Assembly: GCA_016717205.1 (NCBI GenBank)
Contig: JADKGC010000004.1
Location: forward strand, 124,001 to 188,000
Direction: 5' to 3'
Source: Candidatus Flexifilum breve
GTDB taxonomy: Bacteria; Chloroflexota; Anaerolineae; Aggregatilineales; Phototrophicaceae
Length of the DNA stretch: 64,000 nucleotides
Shown here one piece after another: positions 51,462-60,316 of this stretch. How positions within the stretch are numbered: position 1 is the first letter of the stretch; each line of letters starts with the position of its first letter. The translations under genes were made by a program, and so were the position numbers. Below the pieces are notes generated by a model. The model worked only from the letters and a program-made list of their open reading frames with translations. It did not search any database and was not told the origin of the DNA.

Positions 51462-54329
51462 TTATACAGGAGATAAGGCTTTCTGCGCGGCCAATGCGCC
51501 CGTTGCCAGATCGACGCCTTCCGCGCTGCCTTCCACGACCGGGCTGTACCCGGCCAGCAGTCGACCCGCCGCATACAGATTCGCCGCGACCGGCTGGTCG
51601 TCAGCGCCGAGCGGACGCAAGTCGGCGTCGGTGGCGAGGCCGACCGCGTGGATCGGCTGCGCTTGCCCGCTCAAGAGCGGCGCGGTGAACCAGTCATCAC
51701 GCTTGCTTACGTTGCTGACGGGCAGATCCAGAATCGTCTCGCAAATCCGCCCGGTGTAATCGCTCTCCAACCCGCCGCCGTACAGCCCACCTGTCGCCAT
51801 GATGACGGCATCCGCGGGGATGACGCGCGCGCGACCGTTCGCCGTGCCCGCTTGCACGCCCGTCACGCGCCCATTGCTGATTACCAGCCCGGTGACGGTC
51901 GCGCCAATGGTGATGCGTCCGCCGCGCGCCAGCAAACTGCGCCGCAAGGCGTGAAAGAGGCGTAAGCCGGGGATCGACGGGGTGAGCGTGGGAATCTCGA
52001 ATACGGGCACGCCGAGTTCTTGCGCCAGTTGGCGGGCGGTCTCCGCCTTGAAGCCGAGGATCGCCGGGAAGCCGAGCACGGTGGCGTCGCGCACCAGCGG
52101 CTTGACCTGCCGCACGAGATCGGCGCGCCCTTCGGGAGTGTCCAGATAGTTGGCGTAATCGGTTGTCCAATCGTCAAAGTTGCCGCCCATATGCGGCAAG
52201 TCGATCACGCCCGCGTGCGCGTGATAGCCCGCCGCGTTCAGGTTGTCGGCGATCAACCCGCCGTAAAAGTCACGCCAGCCGTCCACGCCGATGATCATGA
52301 TCTTATCGCTCGGCTGGAGCGCGTGGGTCACGCTGCCGAGACCGAAGGCAATGGGACGCAGTTTGCCCATCGCCGTCACAGCGTGGAGCGGTGTGCCGTT
52401 GGGGAACTGGGCGGCGAGTCCGTGCTGACGAGCTGCCCGTTCAACGACGCCCGCACCGACGGGCAGCGCCGCTGCGGCTTGCGCATACGGATGATCGGCT
52501 TGCGCGGCCAGCGCGTTCACGTCGCCCGTCTCGATCCACGCCGGGAACAGCGTGATCGCGCCTTGCCCGGCGGTCACCAGCTCGACGCGCGCGCCCAATT
52601 CGAGGGCGGTCAGCGCGGCGGTCAGCCCGGCCAGCCCCGCGCCAATCACGACGACGCGCTGAGCCTCACCCCCTAGCCCCCTCTCCGAGCGGAGAGGGGG
52701 AATGTCGGAAGTTGCGTCCCCTCTCCCTTGGGAGAGGGGAGTGAGGGGTGAGGCTAAGTTCGGCACAAACTGCTTGACATTCCCCGTCTGCGCCGACAGG
52801 CCGAGGATGCGCCCGTAGATATGTTCCGAGAGCAGCGCCTGCCGTAGATTGTGCCCCCACAGCAGCGGCTTGACCCCGCCGAAGCGCCGTTCGACGAATT
52901 CGTTGAGCAGCGCGTGCGTGTTTTCTGGCTTATCGTGCACGTACTCATGGCGGATGGAGGCGGCGCGGTACGAGCAGAACCCACCCTGACACGGCCCCAT
53001 CCCCACGCGCAGATCGCGGCGCAGGTCGTTGAGCGTGACCACGTCGCCGCCGCGCAGCGCCTCGATGATCTGCGGCTGCGTGACAATCTCGCACTCGCAG
53101 ATCAGCGCCCCGGGGTTGCCGCCGTGCTCGATGGCATCCAAGCGCCCGCGCAGGCGGTGATAGTTCGACTTTGCACCGTGCGCCGGAGGAATTGGTGTGG
53201 TGGCGGTAGTGCACGGCTTGGTCACGTTGAGTTTGGCGCAGGCCATGTCCGCCGCGCGTTCGGCCATCTGCCGGAAGGTGGTCAGCTTGCCGCCGATGAT
53301 ACTGATCATGCCCTCAATGCCGTCGCTATGCGCATGGTCGAGCAGGGTGAAGGTGCGCTTGGCCTCCCGGCCATCCGCCGATTCGCCGGGATCGTAGAGC
53401 GGACGCACGCCGCCCCACGAGCGCAGAATGCGCGCCTGACTGATGCCCGGGGTCATCGCTTCGGCTTCGTCGAGGATGCGCGTGACTTCCCACGCTTCGA
53501 CGCGGGTATCGCCGGGATCGTCCGTTTTGACGGAGGTCGTGCCGATCACGCTGACCGTGCCCACCGGGACGAAAATGTCGCCGTCACCGGGCAGACGCAG
53601 CTTATTGATCACGGTGTTCACCCAACGGATGTTGTAAGCCAACATCGCGCCGCGGCTCAATTTCATCTTGAACTTCGCGCCCGCCTTCGCGCCGATCTCG
53701 CCCGCCCACGGCCCCGCCGCGTTGATCACGACCGCGCATTCGACCTCCACTGACTCGTTGGTGCGCAGGTTGGTCAAATTCGCGCCGACGATGCGGCTGC
53801 CCTGTTTGCGGAACGATTCGACACGGTGATAGGTGAGGAATTGCGCGTTGTTCGCTTCATGCGCGCCGCGCTGGAGCGCGTGGAGCAGATCCCACGAGTC
53901 GCACGTGCCGTCCGGCACTTCGTAGATCGCTTCCAGCTTGGGATTGAGCACTTTCTCGCGCTTAAGCGCCTCGCTCAGCGGGACTGCCCGCGTGGGCAAA
54001 TTGACCGCCGCGCAGGCCTTGAGCCACTTATCGACGTAGCTCACGTCGTCGCCGGGGCAGAGCACGAAGAAACCGCTCGTGTCTTCGATGGCATGCGGCG
54101 CGACTTGGCGGATGATGCGGTTTTCGTCAATGCATTCTTTGGCGCTTTCGGGGTCGCGCACGGCGTAGCGCCCGCCGGAATGCAGCAGGCCGTGATAACG
54201 TCCGCTCGTCCCGGTTGCCAGATCGCTCATCTCGGCGAGCACGACGCGCACGCCGCGCAGCGCCAAGTCCCACGCGATGCCGCCGCCCGTCGCCCCGCCG
54301 CCAATGATTAAAACGTCAGTTTGGATCAT
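51462..54329 (-). CDS. GlpA-GlpB fusion, anaerobic glycerol-3-phosphate dehydrogenase
   Basis: 955 residues. Residues 1-540 are GlpA: FAD motif DVLIIGGGATGGGIAWDLAL, SGRYHGLLHSGGRYAVRDP, GKLTTFRQMAERAADMACAK and the BFD-like cluster region with ICECEIVTQPQIIEALRGGD and GMGPCQGGFCSYRAASIRHE. Residues 580 to the end are GlpB: a second FAD motif VVVIGAGLAGLTAALTALEL, DKIMIIGVDGWRDFYGGLIA and VIMATGGLYGGGLESDYTGR. In E. coli these are separate proteins of 542 and 419 residues, so the total is what a simple fusion gives. The junction, about residues 543-576, is coded by a double palindromic repeat and reads ASPLTPLSQGRGDATSD then IPPLRSERGLGGEAQ, an unlikely natural linker. With GlpC it would oxidise glycerol-3-phosphate and feed quinones. 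Confidence 0.9.
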   Translation of the reverse strand: MIQTDVLIIGGGATGGGIAWDLALRGVRVVLAEMSDLATGTSGRYHGLLHSGGRYAVRDPESAKECIDENRIIRQVAPHAIEDTSGFFVLCPGDDVSYVDKWLKACAAVNLPTRAVPLSEALKREKVLNPKLEAIYEVPDGTCDSWDLLHALQRGAHEANNAQFLTYHRVESFRKQGSRIVGANLTNLRTNESVEVECAVVINAAGPWAGEIGAKAGAKFKMKLSRGAMLAYNIRWVNTVINKLRLPGDGDIFVPVGTVSVIGTTSVKTDDPGDTRVEAWEVTRILDEAEAMTPGISQARILRSWGGVRPLYDPGESADGREAKRTFTLLDHAHSDGIEGMISIIGGKLTTFRQMAERAADMACAKLNVTKPCTTATTPIPPAHGAKSNYHRLRGRLDAIEHGGNPGALICECEIVTQPQIIEALRGGDVVTLNDLRRDLRVGMGPCQGGFCSYRAASIRHEYVHDKPENTHALLNEFVERRFGGVKPLLWGHNLRQALLSEHIYGRILGLSAQTGNVKQFVPNLASPLTPLSQGRGDATSDIPPLRSERGLGGEAQRVVVIGAGLAGLTAALTALELGARVELVTAGQGAITLFPAWIETGDVNALAAQADHPYAQAAAALPVGAGVVERAARQHGLAAQFPNGTPLHAVTAMGKLRPIAFGLGSVTHALQPSDKIMIIGVDGWRDFYGGLIADNLNAAGYHAHAGVIDLPHMGGNFDDWTTDYANYLDTPEGRADLVRQVKPLVRDATVLGFPAILGFKAETARQLAQELGVPVFEIPTLTPSIPGLRLFHALRRSLLARGGRITIGATVTGLVISNGRVTGVQAGTANGRARVIPADAVIMATGGLYGGGLESDYTGRICETILDLPVSNVSKRDDWFTAPLLSGQAQPIHAVGLATDADLRPLGADDQPVAANLYAAGRLLAGYSPVVEGSAEGVDLATGALAAQKALSPV
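52662..52754. repeat. Double palindrome inside the glpA-glpB gene
   Basis: Ends are GCCTCACCCC and GGGGTGAGGC; between them are stems CCCCTCTCC/GGAGAGGGG and CCCCTCTCCC/GGGAGAGGGG. It is 93 bp, exactly 31 codons, and has no stop in the coding frame, so it joins the two coding parts. Confidence 0.9.
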
Positions 54330-54383
54330 CGTTGATCTGCAAACTCCTGCTCATTTTTTGGGCAGATTATAGCGCGGGGAATC

Positions 54384-54410
54384 AAAAAGGACGCAGCGAT
54401 CCGCGTCCTC
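54384..54410 (-). terminator. Terminator of the restriction-modification genes
   Basis: AGGACGC and GCGTCCT pair around a short loop, and on the minus strand a TTTTT follows. It is 22 bp downstream of the methyltransferase stop codon. Confidence 0.8.
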
Positions 54411-54431
54411 TTGATGATAAAATCATGACGC

Positions 54432-55313
54432 TCACATGTAACTAAGCCAGTGTAGGTCACGTCCAATCAGTAATTCAGTTTGTTGGGCATGATGAGTGTT
54501 TTTCATGCTGATAGTTTTGACCACGAAGCCAAACTTCTTAGCTAAATCTCGGATGTACACAGAATCATCATAGGTGATTAGAAAATCACCACGGACGGTG
54601 TTCAGTTTTTCGAACAAAGCACCATGATCAAGTTCAAAATGATCATAAAGTCGACTACCCGGTTTTTTACCTGCGGCTGTATATGGAGGATCGATAAAGT
54701 ACACCACATCCTGACGGTTCTTGTGCTCACTAATGACTTCAAGACCATCACGTTGCACGAAAATGAACTTGTCTTTAATCGTAACAATGTCTAATATCCG
54801 TTTACACAATGTAGTGGGATACCATCTTGATTGAATACCTCTATTGTTTTCTCCGGATTTGACCCTACCTGCGCCTTTTGCAAGTATTCCACCCCTGTTC
54901 ACCCGGTTTTTTACAATCGTCTGCAATGCTTTTTCTTGAATGCTTAGGTCCGAGCTATCAAGTAATTGATTCACAGATTCTGATGTCATCGGAAAGTTCA
55001 TGATCGCATCTGCTAACCAAGAACCATATTCTGTATTCAAGATCGTTTGCCAGACGGCAGCTACCTGATCATCTATTTCAACCAATATCACTTGATCGAC
55101 TAGGTTTTCAAAGGCGGCTGTTAAACCAACAATCCCCCCCCCCGCAAATGGTTCAATCAATAATTGGGGTTGGTCTTTCAAACTCGATAGCCAAATGCGA
55201 ATTTGAGGTATAAGCCAAGTTTTACCTCCGGGGTAGCGAAATGGACTTCGTTGGGGAACGGAAGCTACATTGGTTGGTTTTTCTGGGAAGAGAGGTAGGG
55301 GATATTGGGTCAC
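54432..55313 (-). CDS. D12-class N6-adenine DNA methyltransferase
   Basis: 293 residues starting at GTG 55313, nine bases after the stop of the nuclease gene. Motif I and the AdoMet site read SPFRYPGGKTWLIPQI and LIEPFAGGGIVGLTAAFENL; the catalytic tetrad DPPY is in VVYFIDPPYTAAGKKPGSR. This is the Dam/D12 order of motifs found in enzymes methylating adenine in DNA. The C-terminal LITYDDSVYIRDLAKKFGF is typical too. The gene is A+T-rich compared with its neighbours, suggesting recent transfer, and ends in a terminator. It would protect host sites from the nuclease encoded directly upstream. Target sequence unknown. Confidence 0.9.
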   Translation of the reverse strand: MTQYPLPLFPEKPTNVASVPQRSPFRYPGGKTWLIPQIRIWLSSLKDQPQLLIEPFAGGGIVGLTAAFENLVDQVILVEIDDQVAAVWQTILNTEYGSWLADAIMNFPMTSESVNQLLDSSDLSIQEKALQTIVKNRVNRGGILAKGAGRVKSGENNRGIQSRWYPTTLCKRILDIVTIKDKFIFVQRDGLEVISEHKNRQDVVYFIDPPYTAAGKKPGSRLYDHFELDHGALFEKLNTVRGDFLITYDDSVYIRDLAKKFGFVVKTISMKNTHHAQQTELLIGRDLHWLSYM

Positions 55314-55321
55314 AATTGATT

Positions 55322-56209
55322 CTAGACCAAATCATTGTCAGTCAAAATAGACGTATCTGGTGCATTTGAGCCGGTTTCGAGTTTCTCATCAAGCTTTAGC
55401 TGTAAGTGTTGCATGAAATTATCTAGCGATCCAATTCTAGGGTTAGAAATCTGAGCTAAAGCTGGCTCGAAAAGAGTGTAAACGGTTTTGTACAGCTTAA
55501 GCTCATATTCGTTGGTATTTGTGTCTAGTTGCAGATCGTAGACAAGCCATACAATATCGGCTTCTTCTCGGCTGACTTCATCGAATACAGGTAGCGTATC
55601 ATAAAAGCCACGGTTCAGCGCAACAGCTTGTTTCTTTTTCCAACTTTTGAGAATGCTGCCCTTGTATAGAAGTTGGGGCAGGAGACGTTTGCGCGATGAA
55701 GATAAATAGTCAGGACGAGGAAAATTACTCAGGTTTGATGCCTTCCCCGTCGTATATCCGACTGGATTCTCCATATAATCCTCAAAATGTGTGCGGATGT
55801 TGCCAGAAATGTAAACCGCTTGGATTTCAAGCGATCCAAAATCTGTCAATCGTCCATGTTCATCATATGCCACCAACACCAGGTCGATGTTTCCAGCAGA
55901 AATACCTTCAGCGTCATTGATACGGATTTCCGTGAGCGAAGTCCAAGGCTGACCTTCATCAAAGAAGAACTGAGCCGCATGTTCTGCAATCAGCCAATCT
56001 TGCCTAAAGCGAACTGGACAGGTAATCACAGGTGTACGCTGTGAATCAAAGACGCTGCAAACCCCTAGCGGATTTTTTGCTTTATCTTTGGTGCAGTTGG
56101 GTACTTTGTTATTGAATGGGCATAAGCGATTTTCACGATGTCGAGTTGCTTTATCGGACAGATTGTCGATCGGAAATCCGAAAACTTCAGCTATCGGTTG
56201 TTGAGCCAC
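55322..56209 (-). CDS. NotI-family restriction endonuclease
   Basis: 295 residues, start GTG 56209 with AGAGGGG about ten bases upstream. The N-terminus EVFGFPIDNLSDKATRHREN and the following Cys-bearing stretch RLCPFNNKVPNCTKDKAKN, GVCSVF and VITCPVRFRQDW resemble the iron-binding Cys4 module of NotI. Then comes a PD-(D/E)XK-type core: SAGNIDLVLVAYDEHGRL, then GSLEIQAVYISGN, where the Asp and the Glu-x-Gln take the catalytic places as in NotI. The C-terminal half is family-specific and less clear. It forms a tight two-gene restriction-modification unit with the adenine methyltransferase. Both genes are A+T-rich for the region, so the system was probably acquired horizontally. Confidence 0.82.
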   Translation of the reverse strand: MAQQPIAEVFGFPIDNLSDKATRHRENRLCPFNNKVPNCTKDKAKNPLGVCSVFDSQRTPVITCPVRFRQDWLIAEHAAQFFFDEGQPWTSLTEIRINDAEGISAGNIDLVLVAYDEHGRLTDFGSLEIQAVYISGNIRTHFEDYMENPVGYTTGKASNLSNFPRPDYLSSSRKRLLPQLLYKGSILKSWKKKQAVALNRGFYDTLPVFDEVSREEADIVWLVYDLQLDTNTNEYELKLYKTVYTLFEPALAQISNPRIGSLDNFMQHLQLKLDEKLETGSNAPDTSILTDNDLV

Positions 56210-56257
56210 CTTACAGCTACCCCTCTACATGTCATGTTGCAACTACCCGTCTTAGGC

Positions 56258-56896
56258 TTACCCCTTCGTCGAGCGAATCTCTCCGGTTTCGTCCGTGCGC
56301 ACAGCGCGCATCGATCCGGTGGTGGTCGTCTTCATGGGCTTGGGTGCGCGGCGCGCATACACCAGCAGATAGATCAGGAAGCCGAGCACGCTGAACGCGC
56401 CCATGACGATCACCGCGCCAAGCAGCGACACGCCGAGGCGCAGCACCTGCGGGTCAAGTGCATTAAGCGCGGCAAGCGGATCACCGGGTGTCGTGGTCGC
56501 AATGCTGGTGACGGGGCGCTGCGCGCCATACCACAGCACGGTCGGCATGACGTCCGCTTCGATGGTCTGCGTGAAGGTGTCGGGTGTCGTCGCCGTCCAA
56601 TCCGCGCCCGTGACGATCACCGTGTAGGTGCCGGGCGACAGGCGCTGGAAGCCGATCAACCCGCGCGAAGCGTTGGGCGATTCGTCGAGCAGGGCGCTGG
56701 CGACGACTACACCGTTCGCGTCGAGCAGATCGACGGAGACGCCGCGCGTGATGAATGGTTCGTTCGGGTCGCGCGCGCCGTCACCGTCCCGGTCTTCAAA
56801 GGCGTTCACCCATAGTTGACCGCCGCCCTCCTGCGCGGAGGCGGCGCTGGCCACCAACAAGCCGATTACGATGCAGAGTAGGAGTAAACGCCGCAT
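56258..56896 (-). CDS. Surface protein with SdrD B-like domain and C-terminal TM helix
   Basis: 212 residues. A signal peptide (MRRLLLLCIVIGLLVASAAS, then AQE) is followed by a beta-sandwich that starts LWVNAFEDRDGDGARDPNEP; the DxDxDG acidic loop looks like the calcium-binding repeat of SdrD B-like or dockerin-type domains. VDLLDANGVVVASALLDESP and LSPGTYTVIVTGADWTATTP continue the fold. One transmembrane helix (VSLLGAVIVMGAFSVLGFLI, about residues 155-180) and a basic cytoplasmic tail end the protein. GGAGG precedes ATG 56896. It is 13 bp after the LysM protein gene and is probably made with it. Confidence 0.8.
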   Translation of the reverse strand: MRRLLLLCIVIGLLVASAASAQEGGGQLWVNAFEDRDGDGARDPNEPFITRGVSVDLLDANGVVVASALLDESPNASRGLIGFQRLSPGTYTVIVTGADWTATTPDTFTQTIEADVMPTVLWYGAQRPVTSIATTTPGDPLAALNALDPQVLRLGVSLLGAVIVMGAFSVLGFLIYLLVYARRAPKPMKTTTTGSMRAVRTDETGEIRSTKG

Positions 56897-56909
56897 GATT
56901 TGTCCTCCG

Positions 56910-58511
56910 TTAACGCCGCCGCAGCACCAGTGAAATGCCCATGCCCGCGACGAGCACGACGCCCGCCGCGCCGAATAAGATCAAGCCGAGGTTGTCGGGC
57001 AGCGGGTTGGCCGTGCCCGTTTGCGGTTCGTCGCTCTGCGCCGTCACATTGACCAGTTCATCGGCGGGCGGCGGGGTGACGGGCAGCACGCCCTGCGCCG
57101 CGCCGAACGCCAGATTCACCTTCGCTCCGGCAATCGCGCGCACCGTGAGCTGCGCCGAAGTCGTCAGACCGTAGCCCTGCGGCGCTTGCATCGACGCGGT
57201 GTATTCGCTCGCCGCGAGATCGGCGAAGCAGTACGGTTCCGGGGAGCTGTCCATCGCATGTTCGCCGACGACGCCGCTCGCTCCGGTCAACGTGATCACG
57301 CCGCCGGGGAGCGCGACTTCGTCGGCTTCCTGCACGCGGTCGGCGTTGATATCTTCATACAAGCTGATGCAGATCTGCGCGGCGTCGCCTGCTGGGTTGA
57401 TCGACGGCAGCACATCACCGCCCGCCACCGAACGAATTGGCGCGGGTGGCGCAGATTCGACGGGGGCAGGGGGTGGATTATTGGCGGCTTCGGCGGTGCT
57501 TTCAGGCGCGGCAGAAGCTTCCGCCGTCGCTTCAGGGTTCGCTGTGCCCGCTTCCTGCGCGGTGATATTTTCCGCAGTGAGGAGTTCGGCGGTTACTTCC
57601 GGCGTCGCCGCTGACGCTGGCGGGCGGATGATGATCTGCTGGCCGATCTGAATGATGCGCGGGTCGCGGATATCCGGGTTGACCGCCAGCACCTCGGCGC
57701 GCGTCAGACCATAGGCGACGGCAATGCTGTCGATGGTGTCGCCGGGCTGGACAGTATGGACGATGGAGCCATCGCCCTGCTCAGTTTGCGGCTGCACAAA
57801 GCCGACTTCGGCGGGAATGGTGGGAATCGGCGTCGCGCCTTCCACAGCGGCGGGGGCAACCGCACCACCGGCGCCGCCACCAACGAGCGCGGCATCATCC
57901 CAGTAAACGTTGTTGAGTTCGAGCGGCCACTGCTGCGTAGCGAACAGGAAGACGGTCGCTGTCGTGCCCGTGGTTGTCGCGCTGACGGTCAACTGCGCCC
58001 AGGTGTCGTGCGGTGCGGCGTTGCCTGACCACACAATATCGCTGTCATAGGGATCGGTGCCGCCGTTCGGGTCAATCCCGACGCGCGTATATGCGCCCGA
58101 TCCGGCCGCCGATGTGCAGTTGTCGAAGCCATCAGGGATATCGCAGGTCTTGAGGTACGCCCACGCGCTCGCGGTGACGTTCGCTCCCTGCTGCACGCTC
58201 ACTTGCTGATAGAGCGCGGCGGTGAAAGTCGCAAAGCCTTTGTTGAGGTTGACGGCGCGCCCACCGGAATGCGGGTTAGGGCCGGGACCGTTGTGCGGAA
58301 AGCCGACCGGCGGCAGGTTCTGCCACGCTTCACTGCGCGGGGCTTCGGTGTACCAGAAGCTCCAATCGGCGGGGATATTCAGGTCAGCACGCCCGCGTTG
58401 GGTGTACGTGCCTTCCATCCCTCCGTCACGGAGGGCATTACCATCTTGCGCCGCGAGGGGCGCGCTCACGAGGAAGAGTGCGATCAAGAGAAGCGGGAAA
58501 ATCCGCTGCAT
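56910..58511 (-). CDS. LysM-containing cell-surface protein
   Basis: 533 residues. Signal peptide (MQRIFPLLLIALFLVSAPLA, then AQD), then a carbohydrate-binding-module-like beta-sandwich of about 180 residues (ALRDGGMEGTYTQRGRADLN to YWDDAALVGGG), a linker, a LysM domain at about residue 255 (HTVQPGDTIDSIAVAYGLTR through GQQIIIRPP) that should bind peptidoglycan or chitin-like glycans, an Ala/Glu/Pro-rich stretch, an SdrD B-like domain (QICISLYEDINADRVQEADE, LASEYTASMQAPQGYG), and a C-terminal membrane helix (NLGLILFGAAGVVLVAGMGI) with a basic end. This makes it a cell-wall anchored protein. AAGGTG precedes ATG 58511; the smaller SdrD-like gene follows directly. Confidence 0.85.
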   Translation of the reverse strand: MQRIFPLLLIALFLVSAPLAAQDGNALRDGGMEGTYTQRGRADLNIPADWSFWYTEAPRSEAWQNLPPVGFPHNGPGPNPHSGGRAVNLNKGFATFTAALYQQVSVQQGANVTASAWAYLKTCDIPDGFDNCTSAAGSGAYTRVGIDPNGGTDPYDSDIVWSGNAAPHDTWAQLTVSATTTGTTATVFLFATQQWPLELNNVYWDDAALVGGGAGGAVAPAAVEGATPIPTIPAEVGFVQPQTEQGDGSIVHTVQPGDTIDSIAVAYGLTRAEVLAVNPDIRDPRIIQIGQQIIIRPPASAATPEVTAELLTAENITAQEAGTANPEATAEASAAPESTAEAANNPPPAPVESAPPAPIRSVAGGDVLPSINPAGDAAQICISLYEDINADRVQEADEVALPGGVITLTGASGVVGEHAMDSSPEPYCFADLAASEYTASMQAPQGYGLTTSAQLTVRAIAGAKVNLAFGAAQGVLPVTPPPADELVNVTAQSDEPQTGTANPLPDNLGLILFGAAGVVLVAGMGISLVLRRR

Positions 58512-58540
58512 TGTTCACCTTCATGGCTTCAATAACAAAT

Positions 58541-58562
58541 CGGCGTGGTTTCCCACGCCGTG
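58541..58562 (-). terminator. Possible terminator of the ABC exporter operon
   Basis: CGGCGTGG and CCACGCCG form a stable hairpin; on the minus strand it is followed by ATTTGTTATT, a weak T-rich tail. It lies 119 bp after the stop of the last ABC permease gene and just before the LysM protein gene. Confidence 0.4.
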
Positions 58563-58680
58563 AGCGGATTATAGCATTCGAGATGTTCGTGTCAACCAAC
58601 GGTTGGGCTACGGTGGGGCAGGCGAGCAGTCCCCCTCAGGGCTGCTCCGACAGCCGGAGTAGACCCCTGTTCACCGGTGA

Positions 58681-59493
58681 CTAGGCCGCGATATCGCGCC
58701 GCTGGAAGGCAACCATGCTCACGCCGACCAGCACCACCGCGACGACAATCAACACCAGCAGCGCGCCGGTTGCCATCCCGTTCTTCACAATGTCAGTCGC
58801 GCGGTAGTAGCTGAACACGGAGATCCGGTTGATGGTGCTCAGCAGGTCATCCCCGACCGACGCAGCGAGGAAATTGAGGAAGAAACTGCCGATCACCGCG
58901 CCAAAGGCGATCGTCATCACCCGCGAGCGGCTCGGTAGCAACGCTGCGAGCAGCGCCGTGAACGCCAGTGCGACCAGGCCAATCGGGAACAGCGCAATCG
59001 TCATTTCGAACAGCCGACCCATCGGGAAGGTAGCGGCCACCGGCGTGGACAGCACACCGCCCGCCGCGCCCGCAAAGGTGATCAGCGTGACGCCCAGCAG
59101 CAGCACGGCATAGGCAGCGAACTTTCCGGCGATCAACTGCCAGCGCGGGAGCGGCGTGCTCAACACACTGTTGAGGATGCCGCGATCTTCATCTGCTGCC
59201 GTGATGTTCAGCCCACTGAGGACCGCGTACACGGCGAACATCACCACGACGAAGCTGAAGAAACGTCCCGCCAGATACCCTTCCGGTGTCGCCAGCACGT
59301 TGACGTCGTCTGTGCCGAGGAATTGCAGCAGGAAAGGCGGCATCGAGGCGACTAAATCGGCGAACTCGCGCAGCGCGTCCACGTCGCCGAGGACGACCGC
59401 TTGCACCAGGGCGATGAGCGCGAAGCCCCCGCCCCACATCAACATCCCGCGCCAACTGCGGCGCAGCGTTTCGCGAAACACGACGAATGGCAT
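58681..59493 (-). CDS. ABC-2-type transporter permease
   Basis: 270 residues with about six transmembrane helices and a long extracellular or cytoplasmic region between the first two, the ABC2_membrane arrangement. It starts VFRETLRRSWRGMLMWGGGF, contains DEDRGILNSVLSTPLPRWQL, the conserved loop of ABC-2 permeases, and ends with a C-terminal helix and VSMVAFQRRDIAA. It is homologous to the adjacent permease (see 59509-60315), so the pair probably forms a heterodimer with the ATPase. Last gene of the operon. Substrate unknown; such systems export drugs, lipids or polysaccharides. Confidence 0.88.
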   Translation of the reverse strand: MPFVVFRETLRRSWRGMLMWGGGFALIALVQAVVLGDVDALREFADLVASMPPFLLQFLGTDDVNVLATPEGYLAGRFFSFVVVMFAVYAVLSGLNITAADEDRGILNSVLSTPLPRWQLIAGKFAAYAVLLLGVTLITFAGAAGGVLSTPVAATFPMGRLFEMTIALFPIGLVALAFTALLAALLPSRSRVMTIAFGAVIGSFFLNFLAASVGDDLLSTINRISVFSYYRATDIVKNGMATGALLVLIVVAVVLVGVSMVAFQRRDIAA

Positions 59494-59508
59494 GATAGCA
59501 CTTACCCT

Positions 59509-60315
59509 CTACAGTCCAATATCACGACGCTGGAATAGGAACGCGCCGCCCACGAACAACACTGCGCCCACCGCGATCAACAGGACGACATTGCCCCACG
59601 CCAAGCCGCTCGTCATCACCGTATCGCTGCCCGTGTAGCTGAAATACGACAGCACACGCAGCGCCGCGACCGCCGTCTGACTCGCCGCGTTGCCGATGAA
59701 CTCGATGAAGTAGCTGCCGATGACGAACGCGACCGCCAGTGCCAGCGCCGTTGCGCGGCTGCGGGCGAGCGCGCCCACGAGCACGCTGAAGCCGAAAACC
59801 GTCAGCATGGCGGGCAGCATGTTGAGCGAGGCCACGAACAGCTTGCCCAGATCAACGTCGAGGGTCGAAACCGCCTTGCCCCCCACAAACCCGAGGTATG
59901 AGACGAGGATGGTCAGCACCATCAACAGCACATACGCCAACCCCTTTTCGACCATGAGCTGCGTCCGGCTGACCGGCGCGCTCAACAGAATGTCGAGGAT
60001 GCCGCGATCTTCTTCCACCGTCGTCACATTCAACCCAGCGACCACGCCGTACACGCTCATGATCAGCATGGTGTAGGTGAAATAGCCGAACCCAATGAAA
60101 CCTTCCGGCGTGGCGAGCTGAGCCACATCGGACGCGCCGAAGGCCTGAAGGAGCGCGGGCGGCATCGATTCGAGTAAACGGGCAAACCGCTGCAAGGACT
60201 CCGCGTTCGGCAGGATGAGCATAATGAACATACCGATCACCCCGACACCCACGCCCCAATACACGGCGGATAGCCAACTCCGCCGCAGCGTATGAGTGAA
60301 AATCACGCCTCTCAT
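59509..60315 (-). CDS. ABC-2-type transporter permease
   Basis: 268 residues with the same architecture as the next gene: first helix in LRRSWLSAVYWGVGVGVIGM, then VEEDRGILDILLSAPVSRTQ and the end AFLFQRRDIGL. Six helices are predicted, and the two permeases are paralogous over their whole length. ATG 60315 is one base from the stop of the ATPase gene, giving coupled translation. It would form one half of the transmembrane channel of the exporter. Substrate unknown. Confidence 0.88.
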   Translation of the reverse strand: MRGVIFTHTLRRSWLSAVYWGVGVGVIGMFIMLILPNAESLQRFARLLESMPPALLQAFGASDVAQLATPEGFIGFGYFTYTMLIMSVYGVVAGLNVTTVEEDRGILDILLSAPVSRTQLMVEKGLAYVLLMVLTILVSYLGFVGGKAVSTLDVDLGKLFVASLNMLPAMLTVFGFSVLVGALARSRATALALAVAFVIGSYFIEFIGNAASQTAVAALRVLSYFSYTGSDTVMTSGLAWGNVVLLIAVGAVLFVGGAFLFQRRDIGL

Positions 60316-60316
60316 G

